A stretch of 64,000 nucleotides of DNA from Myxococcales bacterium (GTDB lineage: Bacteria > Myxococcota_A > Polyangia > Nannocystales > Nannocystaceae), in NCBI GenBank assembly GCA_020633315.1, contig JACKDV010000001.1, forward strand, positions 434,001 to 498,000. The letters are read 5' to 3'. The stretch's first letter is position 1. Each line of letters starts with the position of its first letter. Positions 41,772 through 49,359 of the stretch are shown in pieces. Both the position numbers and the translations under genes were made by a program. The notes beneath the pieces were generated by a model that had not been told where the DNA came from, ran no database searches, and saw only the letters and a program-made list of their open reading frames with translations.

Positions 41772-42797
41772 TCAGCCCATCCAGTAGCTGAAGCCGAGGG
41801 TGAGCATGCTGCTCGCCGGCAGGTCGCCCTTGAGGCTGCCCAGCAGCGCCTGGTAGCCCAGGTGCAGGCCGATGCCGTGGAAGAAGCGACGGTTGCCGGC
41901 GCCGAGCAGGCCCAGGTCGAGGCGGGCGCGCGGTCCGTGGGGCAGGAGGTTCTCGGCCGCGGTGGCGGTGACGATCTGCGAGTCGGCCTGCGGAGCGACC
42001 ACCGGGGGCCCGGCGCTGCGCTGGTTGACCACGCCGTAGAACACGTCGTAGCCGAGCCGGAGATCGATGAAGCCGCGGGACTGCAGGGCCAGGCGCCCCA
42101 TCCCCACCGTGAGGCCACCGCCGAGCATGGCGTTCATCTCGGTGCCCGTGTCGCGGGGTAGCTGCAGGCGTCCGCCCCAGCCGGTGAAGGTGGCCGCCAC
42201 GCCCACGCGGTTCCACGAGGGTCCGATGTCGACCGAGGCCCCGCCCATGCGCCCGTTGACCCGCTCGCGGCCGCTGATGTTGGCGAACACCAGGCGGCCG
42301 GTCACGTTGAGCCGCACCGGGTTGTCGGCGGGACGATAGAGGTTGGCGTAGGCCTCCTCGATGGCCGCGTCGCGCTCCTCGGGCGAGCGCTGGGCGGGGG
42401 CGGAAGCCGGGGCGGCCGCGGTGGTGGACACCGGCGCGAGGGGATCACTCGGCTCCGCGTCGAGTAAAGAAGGATCGATGGTGGTCTCGCTCGGAGGCTC
42501 GGCGACGGTGGCATCACCGGCCAGGGGCGCAGCCACCGGGGGCTCGGCGGCCGGATCCTCGGCGTCGCCTTCGGCCAGCCCATCGGGTCGCTGGAGCTCG
42601 GGTTCCGGAACCGCCAGATCCGCTTCCTCGGCCGGGGCCTCGGCCGGAGGCGGGCTGGATTCGGGCTCCAGGGCCTCTGGAGACGGGCTTTGCTCCAGCT
42701 CGGGCGCCGCCAAGGCCACCGGGCTGAACGACGGTCCGAGCACCAACAGGCCGAGCACGGCGGCAGGGACCCCCGAAGCGGAGCGAATGAAGACCAT
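41772..42797 (-). CDS. Outer-membrane beta-barrel-like protein with acidic linker
   Basis: The 341-residue precursor carries a signal peptide (VPAAVLGLLVLGPSFSPVALA), a Pro/Glu/Ala-rich acidic linker of about 110 residues, and a C-terminal domain of about 200 residues with alternating beta strands (VRLNVTGRLVFANISGRERV, MNAMLGGGLTVGMGRLALQ, IDLRLGYDVFYGVV, LTLGFSYWMG). It ends in an aromatic-containing strand, consistent with an outer-membrane barrel. No family is recognised. TAGCCT (42811-42806, minus strand) eight bases before ATG 42797 fixes the start; an ATG 14 codons upstream would lie within that box. Confidence 0.7.
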   Translation of the reverse strand: MVFIRSASGVPAAVLGLLVLGPSFSPVALAAPELEQSPSPEALEPESSPPPAEAPAEEADLAVPEPELQRPDGLAEGDAEDPAAEPPVAAPLAGDATVAEPPSETTIDPSLLDAEPSDPLAPVSTTAAAPASAPAQRSPEERDAAIEEAYANLYRPADNPVRLNVTGRLVFANISGRERVNGRMGGASVDIGPSWNRVGVAATFTGWGGRLQLPRDTGTEMNAMLGGGLTVGMGRLALQSRGFIDLRLGYDVFYGVVNQRSAGPPVVAPQADSQIVTATAAENLLPHGPRARLDLGLLGAGNRRFFHGIGLHLGYQALLGSLKGDLPASSMLTLGFSYWMG

Positions 42798-42910
42798 CGG
42801 CCCCAAGGCTAGCGCCACCTCGGCTCCAGGGCGAGCCATTGGTGTCCACTGGTGTCACTGCGTGAGCTTGGTCGGTGTGTGGGGCGCTACGGGTGTTCCT
42901 AGGGGAAGGG

Positions 42911-42938
42911 TTGACCTTTTCACATGTCCGTCTACAGT
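42911..42938 (+). promoter_or_regulatory. Sigma-70-type promoter of the OmpA-like lipoprotein gene
   Basis: TTGACC (42911-42916) and TACAGT (42933-42938) are separated by 16 bases, a good match to a vegetative -35/-10 pair. The gene starts about 75 bases downstream with its own Shine-Dalgarno, a contrast to the leaderless genes around it. Confidence 0.75.
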
Positions 42939-43013
42939 GCGCGCCACAGCACCAACGTCGGGCGTGCGCAGGCATCGCTCGGCCCCCACCCGAAATTCGT
43001 GACGGAGATCGAA

Positions 43014-43634
43014 ATGCACGCACATCGTCTTCCCGCACGCCGATCCGTCGGACTGCTTTCGGCGGGCCTCATGGTCGCCACCCTCGCGGTGGGCGGCTGT
43101 GGCCCCCGCATCTGGAGCGACAACGATGGAATGGCCGTCCTGGGCAGCGCGCCCGTGGTCGAGGCCGCTCCCGCTCCCGAGCCCGAGCCCGAGAAGCGCG
43201 TCGAGGTCCGCGACAACAAGATCGTCATCAACGAGAAGGTCCAGTTCGAGTTCGACTCGGCGAAGATCCTCGAGGTCTCGCACAGCCTGCTCGACGAGGT
43301 CGCCAAGGTGATCAAGGAGAACCCGCAGATCAAGAAGATCGAGGTCGAGGGTCACGCGAGCGCCGAGGGCAGCGACAGCCACAACATGAAGCTCAGCGAC
43401 AAGCGGGCCAAGGCCGTGATGAAGTACCTGGTCGACCAGGGCGGCATCGACAAGAAGAAGCTCACCGCCAAGGGCTACGGCGAGACCCGCCCGCTGGTGC
43501 AGCCCGGCGAGGACGAGAAGAACCGCCGCGTCGAGTTCACCATCACCGAGCAGGACGTCATCAAGACCACCGTCGAGATCGATCCCGAGACCGGCGAGGA
43601 GAAGGTCGTCGAGGAGAAGAAGGTCAAGGGCTAG
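43014..43634 (+). CDS. OmpA/Pal-family peptidoglycan-binding lipoprotein
   Basis: The 206-residue precursor has a lipoprotein signal (LAVGGC lipobox, Cys29). An OmpA-C/MotB peptidoglycan-binding domain follows (FEFDSAKIL, IEVEGHASAEGSDSHNMKLSDKRAKAVMKYLV, GYGETRPL, NRRVEFTI), with the expected Asp and Arg for diaminopimelate. A charged tail (EEKVVEEKKVKG) follows. It links the outer membrane to peptidoglycan. It is preceded by a strong promoter and a GGAG Shine-Dalgarno. The next gene follows 36 bases downstream in the same direction. Confidence 0.9.
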   Translation: MHAHRLPARRSVGLLSAGLMVATLAVGGCGPRIWSDNDGMAVLGSAPVVEAAPAPEPEPEKRVEVRDNKIVINEKVQFEFDSAKILEVSHSLLDEVAKVIKENPQIKKIEVEGHASAEGSDSHNMKLSDKRAKAVMKYLVDQGGIDKKKLTAKGYGETRPLVQPGEDEKNRRVEFTITEQDVIKTTVEIDPETGEEKVVEEKKVKG

Positions 43635-43670
43635 CCCGACAACCCTTCGGATCGCCAAGGAGTCAAGATC

Positions 43671-44054
43671 ATGCGCAAGACCATCGCTCTGCTCGCTCTC
43701 ATGGCCTTCGGTGCCGGCTGCAGCTTCATCGCTCGCGACACCGAGACCTACAAGAAGGACAACCGCGCCCTGCTCGAGACCAAGAGCTCGGACATCAAGG
43801 CCTGCTACGACGCGGCCCTGGCGGCCGACCCCAGCGTCAAGGGCGACGTGGTGATCAGCTACACCATCGAGAAGAAGACCGGGAAGCTGACCAACGTCAC
43901 CGTGCTCACCGACAAGACCAGCGCCCCCGAGGGGCTGCAGAACTGCGTGATGGCGGCCCTCGAGGGCCTCACCATGCCGCGCCCCGACCAGCGCGACGGT
44001 CAGGTGCAGTCGTTCACCTGGTCGTTCCAGGGCCAGGCCAAGCCCGCGGTCTGA
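43671..44054 (+). CDS. AgmX/PglI C-terminal-domain-like lipoprotein
   Basis: The 127-residue precursor has the lipobox FGAGC (Cys17), then a TonB-like domain seen at the C-termini of myxobacterial AgmX/PglI proteins: IKACYDAALAADPSVKGDVVISYTI, then a late LQNCVMAALEGLTMPRP. Two cysteines of that domain (KACYD and QNCV) probably form a disulfide. AgmX/PglI proteins are linked to gliding motility and surface assembly in Myxococcus, but this small stand-alone version has unknown function. It is likely co-transcribed with the OmpA-like gene. Confidence 0.7.
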   Translation: MRKTIALLALMAFGAGCSFIARDTETYKKDNRALLETKSSDIKACYDAALAADPSVKGDVVISYTIEKKTGKLTNVTVLTDKTSAPEGLQNCVMAALEGLTMPRPDQRDGQVQSFTWSFQGQAKPAV

Positions 44055-44103
44055 TCCGGCTCACTCGAGCCTCGCACGAGGGCCCGCCGCTCGCACGAGC
44101 GCC

Positions 44104-44169
44104 GGGCCTTCGTCGATTTCGGGGGGGTCCGAGAGCGACGAAGGCCCGTCGCTGGGGCGAGCGACGGGC
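44104..44169. terminator. Two mutually exclusive GC-rich hairpins between convergent genes
   Basis: Stem one pairs gggccttcgtcg (44104-44115) with cgacgaaggccc (44136-44147). Stem two pairs gcccgtcgct (44144-44153) with agcgacgggc (44160-44169). They share four bases, so only one can form at a time. There is no T-run, so it may be a Rho-type or bidirectional terminator for the convergent operons. Confidence 0.5.
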
Positions 44170-44213
44170 CCTCGGCAGGTGGCCGCGCGACGGCGGGCTC
44201 GGGCGGCCTTGGC

Positions 44214-45392
44214 TCAGACCGCAGCCAGGGCCTGCTCGAGGTCGGCGAGCAGGTCGTCGACGTGCTCCACGCCCACGCTCAGGCGCACGAAGCCGTCGTC
44301 GATCCCCAGCGCGGCCCGCTTGTCGGCGGGCACCGAGGCGTGGGTCATGATCGCCGGGTGCTCCACCAGGCTCTCCACGCCGCCGAGGCTCTCGGCCAGG
44401 GTGAACACGTGCAGCGAGGTGAGCAGGCGCCGCGAGGCCTCGAGGTCGCCGTCGACGTAGAAGGAGATCATCCCGCCGAAGCCCTTCATCTGCCGCTTGG
44501 CCAGCTCGTGCTGGGGGTGGCTGGCGAGGCCGGGGTAGATCACCCGTCGGACCTTGGGGTGCGCCTCGAGGTAGGTGGCGATGCGCCCCGCGTTCTCGCA
44601 GTGTCGCTCCATCCGCAGGTGCAGGGTCTTGAGCCCGCGCAGGGTGAGGTAGCAGTCCTGGGGCCCGGGCACCGCCCCGCAGGAGTTCTGCAGGAAGCCG
44701 AGCTGCTCGGCCAGCTCCGGGTCGCGCACGACCACCGCCCCGCCCACCACGTCGGAGTGCCCGCCGACATACTTGGTGGTGCTGTGCATCACCAGGTCGG
44801 CCCCGAGCGCGAGCGGCTGCTGCAGCACGGGCGACAGGAAGGTGTTGTCCACCGCCAGCAGCACCCCCTGGGCCATGCAGATCTTGGCCACCGTCTCGAT
44901 GTCGGTGATCTTGAGCAGCGGGTTGGTGGGGGTCTCGATCCAGACGAGCTTGGTGCGCGCCTCGATCGCATCGGCGATGCGCTGGGGATCGGTGGGATCC
45001 ACGTAGGTGAAGCGCTGGCCCCGGCGCGCCATCACCCGATCGAACAGCCGCACGGTGCCGCCGTAGAGGTCGTCGGCCGCGACCACGTGGTCGCCCTCGC
45101 TGAGCAGCTGGATGATGGTGGTGGTGGCGGCGCAGCCCGAGCCGAAGCAGAAGCCGAAGCGGCCGCCCTCGACCGCGGCCAGGGCCCGCTCGAGCGCGAA
45201 GCGGGTGGGGTTCTGGGTGCGGCTGTACTCGAAGCCGGTGTGCTCGCCGGGGGCCCGCTGGGCGTAGGTGGAGGACTGGAACACGGGGGGCATCACCGCC
45301 CCCGTCACGGGCTCGGGCGCCTGTCCCCCGTGGATGAGCAGGGTCTCCAGGCGCAGGGCCTCGTGCTTGGCATCGGAGTGGTACTCGGCCAT
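44214..45392 (-). CDS. Cystathionine gamma-lyase/gamma-synthase
   Basis: The 392-residue protein is a Cys/Met-metabolism PLP enzyme: SRTQNPTRFALERALAAVEGG, the PLP-pocket FGSGCAATTTIIQLL, DDLYGGTVRLF, WIETPTNPLLKITDI and the PLP lysine in MHSTTKYVGGHSD. MetB and cystathionine gamma-lyase cannot be separated by eye. Because cystathionine beta-synthase lies 28 bases upstream in the same operon, the lyase role in reverse transsulfuration (cystathionine to cysteine) is favoured. Length and motifs are intact. Confidence 0.88.
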   Translation of the reverse strand: MAEYHSDAKHEALRLETLLIHGGQAPEPVTGAVMPPVFQSSTYAQRAPGEHTGFEYSRTQNPTRFALERALAAVEGGRFGFCFGSGCAATTTIIQLLSEGDHVVAADDLYGGTVRLFDRVMARRGQRFTYVDPTDPQRIADAIEARTKLVWIETPTNPLLKITDIETVAKICMAQGVLLAVDNTFLSPVLQQPLALGADLVMHSTTKYVGGHSDVVGGAVVVRDPELAEQLGFLQNSCGAVPGPQDCYLTLRGLKTLHLRMERHCENAGRIATYLEAHPKVRRVIYPGLASHPQHELAKRQMKGFGGMISFYVDGDLEASRRLLTSLHVFTLAESLGGVESLVEHPAIMTHASVPADKRAALGIDDGFVRLSVGVEHVDDLLADLEQALAAV

Positions 45393-45420
45393 CGCGGTGA
45401 TCTCCTCGGTGCTCGTGGGC

Positions 45421-46815
45421 TCAGGCGCCGCGCTTCTGCTGCGACAGGTAGTCGATGAGGTCGATCTTGGTGAGGATGCCGACCGCCTTGTCGTCCTCCA
45501 CCACCAGCACCACCTTCGCGTCGTTGAAGATGTGCTTGAGCAGCTGGAGCCGGGTGTGCGGGGTGACGGTGGCGTAGTCGGAGGAGATCAGGTTCTCGAG
45601 CTTGGTCTCGGGATCGCCGTCGTTCTCCACCAGGTGGTTGAGCAGATCGAGCTCCGAGACCACGCCGGCGTGGCGCCCCCGGCCGTCGAGCACGGGGAGC
45701 TGGCTGATCCCGTTCTCCTTGAGGATGTGGACCGCCTCGCGCACGGAGGCGTCCGAGCCGATCGACAGCAGCCGCCCCTGCTTGGACTTGAGCACGTGGG
45801 CCACGGTGCCCTCGGTGTCGTCCTCGGCGAGGAAGCCGTTGCTGCGCATCCACTCGTCGTTGAAGATCTTGCTGAGGTACTTCTGGGCGCTGTCGGGCAG
45901 CAGCACCAGGATGCGCTTGGGCTGCTTGAGCGACTTGGCGTACTTGATGGCGCCCACCACCGCCGCGCCGCAGGAGCCCCCGCAGAAGATCCCCTCGCGG
46001 CGGACCAGCTCGCGGGTCATCAGGAAGCACTCGCGGTCGTCGACCTGGACCACGTCGTCGAGGATGTCGAGGTTCATGGTCGAGGGCAGGAAGTCCTCGC
46101 CGATGCCCTCCACGTAGTACGAGAACGCCTTGGTCAGCCGCCCCGTCTTGACGTACTCGTAGTAGAGCGAGCCGATGGGATCGACGCCCACGATCTTGAG
46201 GTCGGGGTTGCGCTCCTTGAAGTAGCGCCCGCAGCCGCTCAGCGTGCCGCCCGTGCCCATGCCGCCCACGAAGGCGTCGAACTGCCCGCCGGTCTGCTGC
46301 CAGATCTCGGGCGCCGTGCTCAGGTAGTGCGCCTCGGGGTTGGCGGGGTTGTGGTACTGGTTGGCGTAGAAGGCCCCGGGGGTCTCCTCGACGATCTTGC
46401 GGGCCACCGAGTAGTAGCTGCGTGGATCGGAGGGCTCCACCGCGGTGGGGCAGATGACCACCTTGGCCCCGTAGGCCCGCAGGGCGTCGACCTTCTCGGT
46501 CGACATCTTGTCGGGCATCACGAAGATGCACTTGTAGCCGCGGATGGCGGCCACCATGGCCAGGCCGGCCCCCGTGTTGCCCGAGGTGGCCTCCACGATG
46601 GTGCCGCCGGGGCCCAGCATCCCGCGCTCCTCGGCGTCGCGAATGATGTTCAGGCCCACCCGGTCCTTCATGGAGCCGGCCGGGTTGACGTACTCCATCT
46701 TGACGTAGATCTCGGACTCGATCCCCTCGACGACTCGATTGAGGCGCACGATGGGGGTGTTCCCGATGGCCTGGGTCAGGTCGGCGACGGCACCCTGCAT
46801 CAACGGCTGGCTCAT
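45421..46815 (-). CDS. cbs: Cystathionine beta-synthase with CBS pair
   Basis: The 464-residue protein consists of a fold-type II PLP domain (GNTPIVRLNRV, PAGSMKDRVGLNII with the PLP lysine, ATSGNTGAGLAMVAA, GGMGTGGTLSGCGR) and a C-terminal pair of CBS domains (VREAVHILKENGISQLPVLDG; LLKHIFNDAKVVLVVEDDKAVGILT). It condenses homocysteine with serine to cystathionine. Bacterial forms lack the heme domain, as here. The CBS pair may sense adenosyl compounds. Start ATG 46815 follows GGAGGAG. It forms an operon with the lyase downstream. Confidence 0.93.
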   Translation of the reverse strand: MSQPLMQGAVADLTQAIGNTPIVRLNRVVEGIESEIYVKMEYVNPAGSMKDRVGLNIIRDAEERGMLGPGGTIVEATSGNTGAGLAMVAAIRGYKCIFVMPDKMSTEKVDALRAYGAKVVICPTAVEPSDPRSYYSVARKIVEETPGAFYANQYHNPANPEAHYLSTAPEIWQQTGGQFDAFVGGMGTGGTLSGCGRYFKERNPDLKIVGVDPIGSLYYEYVKTGRLTKAFSYYVEGIGEDFLPSTMNLDILDDVVQVDDRECFLMTRELVRREGIFCGGSCGAAVVGAIKYAKSLKQPKRILVLLPDSAQKYLSKIFNDEWMRSNGFLAEDDTEGTVAHVLKSKQGRLLSIGSDASVREAVHILKENGISQLPVLDGRGRHAGVVSELDLLNHLVENDGDPETKLENLISSDYATVTPHTRLQLLKHIFNDAKVVLVVEDDKAVGILTKIDLIDYLSQQKRGA

Positions 46816-46909
46816 GGCTCCTCCGGGCCCGAGGAGTACCATGCGAGCCCGTCGGCTCCGATGGCTCCCCGGGCGCCACAGGCGACGGGAAGCTCACCTC
46901 GGCGCGGGC

Positions 46910-47293
46910 TCACTGGGGCGCCGGAGGGTCGCCGATGAGCCAGTCCTTGGCCGACTCGAGATCGTCGAAGCGCCGGGTGATCGAGGCCGCGCCGCTGCGC
47001 TTGGCCACCACCGCCATCTGCACCGCCAGGTGCCGGGACGCGGTGATCTCGGCGATGCGCACCACCCCCGCCCGCAGGGCGTGCTTCTGCATGCGCTGCA
47101 TCAGCTCGGCCACCGAGGACGACGTGGGCTTGAACGCTCGCAGATCGGCCAGGAGCTTGATCTCGTCGTTCCCGTAGCGCTCGAGCGCCCAGCGCAGCTC
47201 GTCGGCGAAGCGAGCGGTCTCGTCGACGTCGATGGAGCCCACCAGGGCGTAGCTGACCAGGTGGTGCTGGTCCTCGGTGGAAATCTCGTACAC
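46910..47293 (-). CDS. SpoIIAA/STAS-like small protein
   Basis: From GTG 47293 a 127-residue product is read that resembles STAS-like (SpoIIAA-like, Pfam STAS-like) proteins: VSYALVGSIDVDETARFADEL, EIKLLADLRAF, VAELMQRMQKHALRAGVVRIAEI and SITRRFDDLESAKDWLIG. The phosphorylatable Ser of true anti-anti-sigma factors is not evident. The upstream in-frame extension is low-complexity and unlikely to be translated. Function unknown. Confidence 0.6.
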   Translation of the reverse strand: MYEISTEDQHHLVSYALVGSIDVDETARFADELRWALERYGNDEIKLLADLRAFKPTSSSVAELMQRMQKHALRAGVVRIAEITASRHLAVQMAVVAKRSGAASITRRFDDLESAKDWLIGDPPAPQ

Positions 47294-47545
47294 GAGGGGA
47301 GGGGACGCCGGTTGGCGCGGCGATCGCGAGCTGGGTCGATGGTACCCCCGACAGCCGTCGAGCCCGCAGAGATCGGCGGAATTTCGGTGGGAAGGAATCC
47401 CTGAGTGCGCAGGGCGCGGCGCAGCCGAGCCCGGAGCTCGTGGCACGCGGTTGCAGGCCCATCGGAGGCGGGCTCGCCGAGGTGGAGCACGACCCCGTGG
47501 CGCGCGGTTGCCCGGGGCCCTCGTCCGTCCGAGCTCGGGATCGTC
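47294..47545. other. Gap upstream of the STAS-like gene
   Basis: This 252-base region shows two near-identical 15-mers, gtggcacgcggttgc and gtggcgcgcggttgc, about 58 bases apart. No gene or clear promoter was recognised. Confidence 0.35.
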
Positions 47546-48355
47546 TCAGCGGCGCTTGCGGTCGCGGCGCGCTCGCTGACGCTCTTGCTGGCGTTCCTCG
47601 GAGCGGTGGCCATCGCCGAAGTACCAGCCGAGGGTGCCGGTCACCATGAACCGCCAGCTCCGCTCGTCGAGCTCGTAGTGCTGGATGTGGCTCTTGACCC
47701 CGCCCATGCGCACGCCGAAGGACAGCGCGCCGCGATCGACCCGGGTGGTGTACGACAGCTCGGCCTGGATCGCGTGGTTGGCCGTGATGATCGGCTGCCC
47801 CAGGCCCCCGCGGGTGTCGCTGATCACGTCCTTGCGGGCCGGGAAGGGGTGCAGATAGCCGTAGCCCAGGGCGGCACCGAAGGCCCGGCCCTGGAAGCCG
47901 CCGAAGAGCTGTGGATGGACCACCGCGGGCATGGCCTCGACGGTGTTGGCCGGATTGGCGCCGATCGCCAGGCTGGGGCGGATCATCAGCCACTTGAGGA
48001 ACTGGAGCTGGTAGGCGAGGTCGAGCTGGAGCGGCAGGTAGTGGAAGCGCTGGGTCATGCCCGCGTCGTCGACCGCCGCCGACAGCCGGATGTAGTCCAT
48101 CTGGAAGGCGAGGCGGAAGCGATGGCGCCGGGGCATCCGACGCTTGCGGGGGTCGGCGACGCCCGGGCCCAGCTCGGACTCGGCGGCGGCATCGGCATCG
48201 GCCGAGCTGGTCGCATCGGCCTCGGCCTCGGTCGCGCCTTCGGCCCGGGCCACGGACGGCCATGCGGTCGCGCCGAGGGTCACGGCGAGCGCGAGCACGG
48301 GGGCACGAGCTGCGAGGGCCGCGCCGGATGGGATGGGGGCACGGCCTCGCCGCAC
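47546..48355 (-). CDS. Outer-membrane beta-barrel-like protein
   Basis: The 269-residue precursor (GTG 48355) has a signal peptide (APVLALAVTLGATAWPSVARA) and an Ala/Glu/Asp-rich linker. About 170 residues of alternating beta strands follow (RFRLAFQMDYIRLSAAVD, YLPLQLDLAYQLQFLKWLMIRPSLAIG, GGFQGRAFGAALGYGYLHPF, ELSYTTRVDRGALSFGVRMGG, TLGWYFG). The last 20 residues are unusually basic, so the aromatic final strand is followed by a charged tail. It is 65 bases downstream of mqnP and could share the menaquinone transcript, though its own role is unrelated. Function unknown. Confidence 0.65.
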   Translation of the reverse strand: MRRGRAPIPSGAALAARAPVLALAVTLGATAWPSVARAEGATEAEADATSSADADAAAESELGPGVADPRKRRMPRRHRFRLAFQMDYIRLSAAVDDAGMTQRFHYLPLQLDLAYQLQFLKWLMIRPSLAIGANPANTVEAMPAVVHPQLFGGFQGRAFGAALGYGYLHPFPARKDVISDTRGGLGQPIITANHAIQAELSYTTRVDRGALSFGVRMGGVKSHIQHYELDERSWRFMVTGTLGWYFGDGHRSEERQQERQRARRDRKRR

Positions 48356-48420
48356 CCATTGAGGATGGAAAGGGTTGGGGGGGAAGTCAAACCCCGCGGG
48401 ACCAAGCCCCTCGTTGGGGC

Positions 48421-49335
48421 TCAGGCGCCCAGCAGCAGCACGTCCACCGCCGTCGCCACCAGGTAGGCGATCGAGACGTAGCCGTTGAGGTCGAAGAACG
48501 CCTTGCCCAAGCGGCTCAGATCGCCGGGCCGCACGATCCAGTGCTCGTAGACCAGGATCGCCGCGATGAGGCCCACGCCCACCAGGTGCGCGAGCCCGAG
48601 CCCGGCCACCCGGTGCAGGGCCACCAGCGCCCCCACCGTGCCCAGGTGCAGCAGCCCCGACAGCCACAGCGCCCCGCGGACCCCGAAGCGCGCCGGGATC
48701 GAGTGCAGCCCGTGGCTGCGATCGAAGTCCACGTCGGCCAGGCTGTAGAGCACGTCGAAGCCGGCCACCCAGGTGGCCACCGCGAGCATCAGCGGCACCG
48801 GGATCCACCACCCCGCGAAGTCCCCGGTGATCGCCACGAACGCCCCGCCGGGCGCGAGGGCCAGCGCCACCCCGAGCACGAGGTGGCTGGTCCAGCTGAA
48901 GCGCTTGAACAGGCTGTAGCCCAGCACCACCGCCAGGCACGGCAGCGAGAGCATCGCGGGCACGGGCCCCAGCGCGGCCGCGGCCGCGACGAAGATCGCC
49001 GCGCTCAGGCCGGTGAGCACCCACGCGGTCCGCACCGCGATCACCCCCCGCGGCAGCTCCCGATCCGCGGTGCGTGGGTTCTCGGCGTCGAAGCGACGAT
49101 CGACGATCCGGTTGAAGCCCATCGCGGCGGCCCGGGCCCCCGCGAACGCGAGCACGATGAGCGCCATGCGGCCCAGGCTCAGCCCGGGCTGCCCCGCCGC
49201 GGTGGCGAAGCGATGGGCGAGCAGCGTGGACGCGAGCGCGAAGGGCAGGCCGAAGATGGTGTGGCTGAGCTTGACCAGGCTCGAGAAGCTGCGGACGCCG
49301 TGGAAGCGGCGGGCGGGGAGGGTGGCAGCGCTCAT
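48421..49335 (-). CDS. mqnP: UbiA-family prenyltransferase (MqnP-like)
   Basis: The 304-residue membrane protein has the UbiA prenyl-diphosphate motif NRIVDRRFDAENPRT. The second motif, in DVLYSLADVDFDRSHGLHSIPARFG, is followed by several hydrophobic helices. UbiA enzymes attach a polyprenyl chain to an aromatic acid. In the futalosine route, MqnP acts on 1,4-dihydroxy-6-naphthoate, and context (mqnE and mqnA/mqnC upstream, UbiX and UbiD homologues nearby) supports this over ubiquinone synthesis. It starts 24 bases after the mqnA-mqnC gene. Length normal. Confidence 0.9.
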   Translation of the reverse strand: MSAATLPARRFHGVRSFSSLVKLSHTIFGLPFALASTLLAHRFATAAGQPGLSLGRMALIVLAFAGARAAAMGFNRIVDRRFDAENPRTADRELPRGVIAVRTAWVLTGLSAAIFVAAAAALGPVPAMLSLPCLAVVLGYSLFKRFSWTSHLVLGVALALAPGGAFVAITGDFAGWWIPVPLMLAVATWVAGFDVLYSLADVDFDRSHGLHSIPARFGVRGALWLSGLLHLGTVGALVALHRVAGLGLAHLVGVGLIAAILVYEHWIVRPGDLSRLGKAFFDLNGYVSIAYLVATAVDVLLLGA

Positions 49336-49359
49336 GAGGGTCTCCGACGGCCGTCCGGC

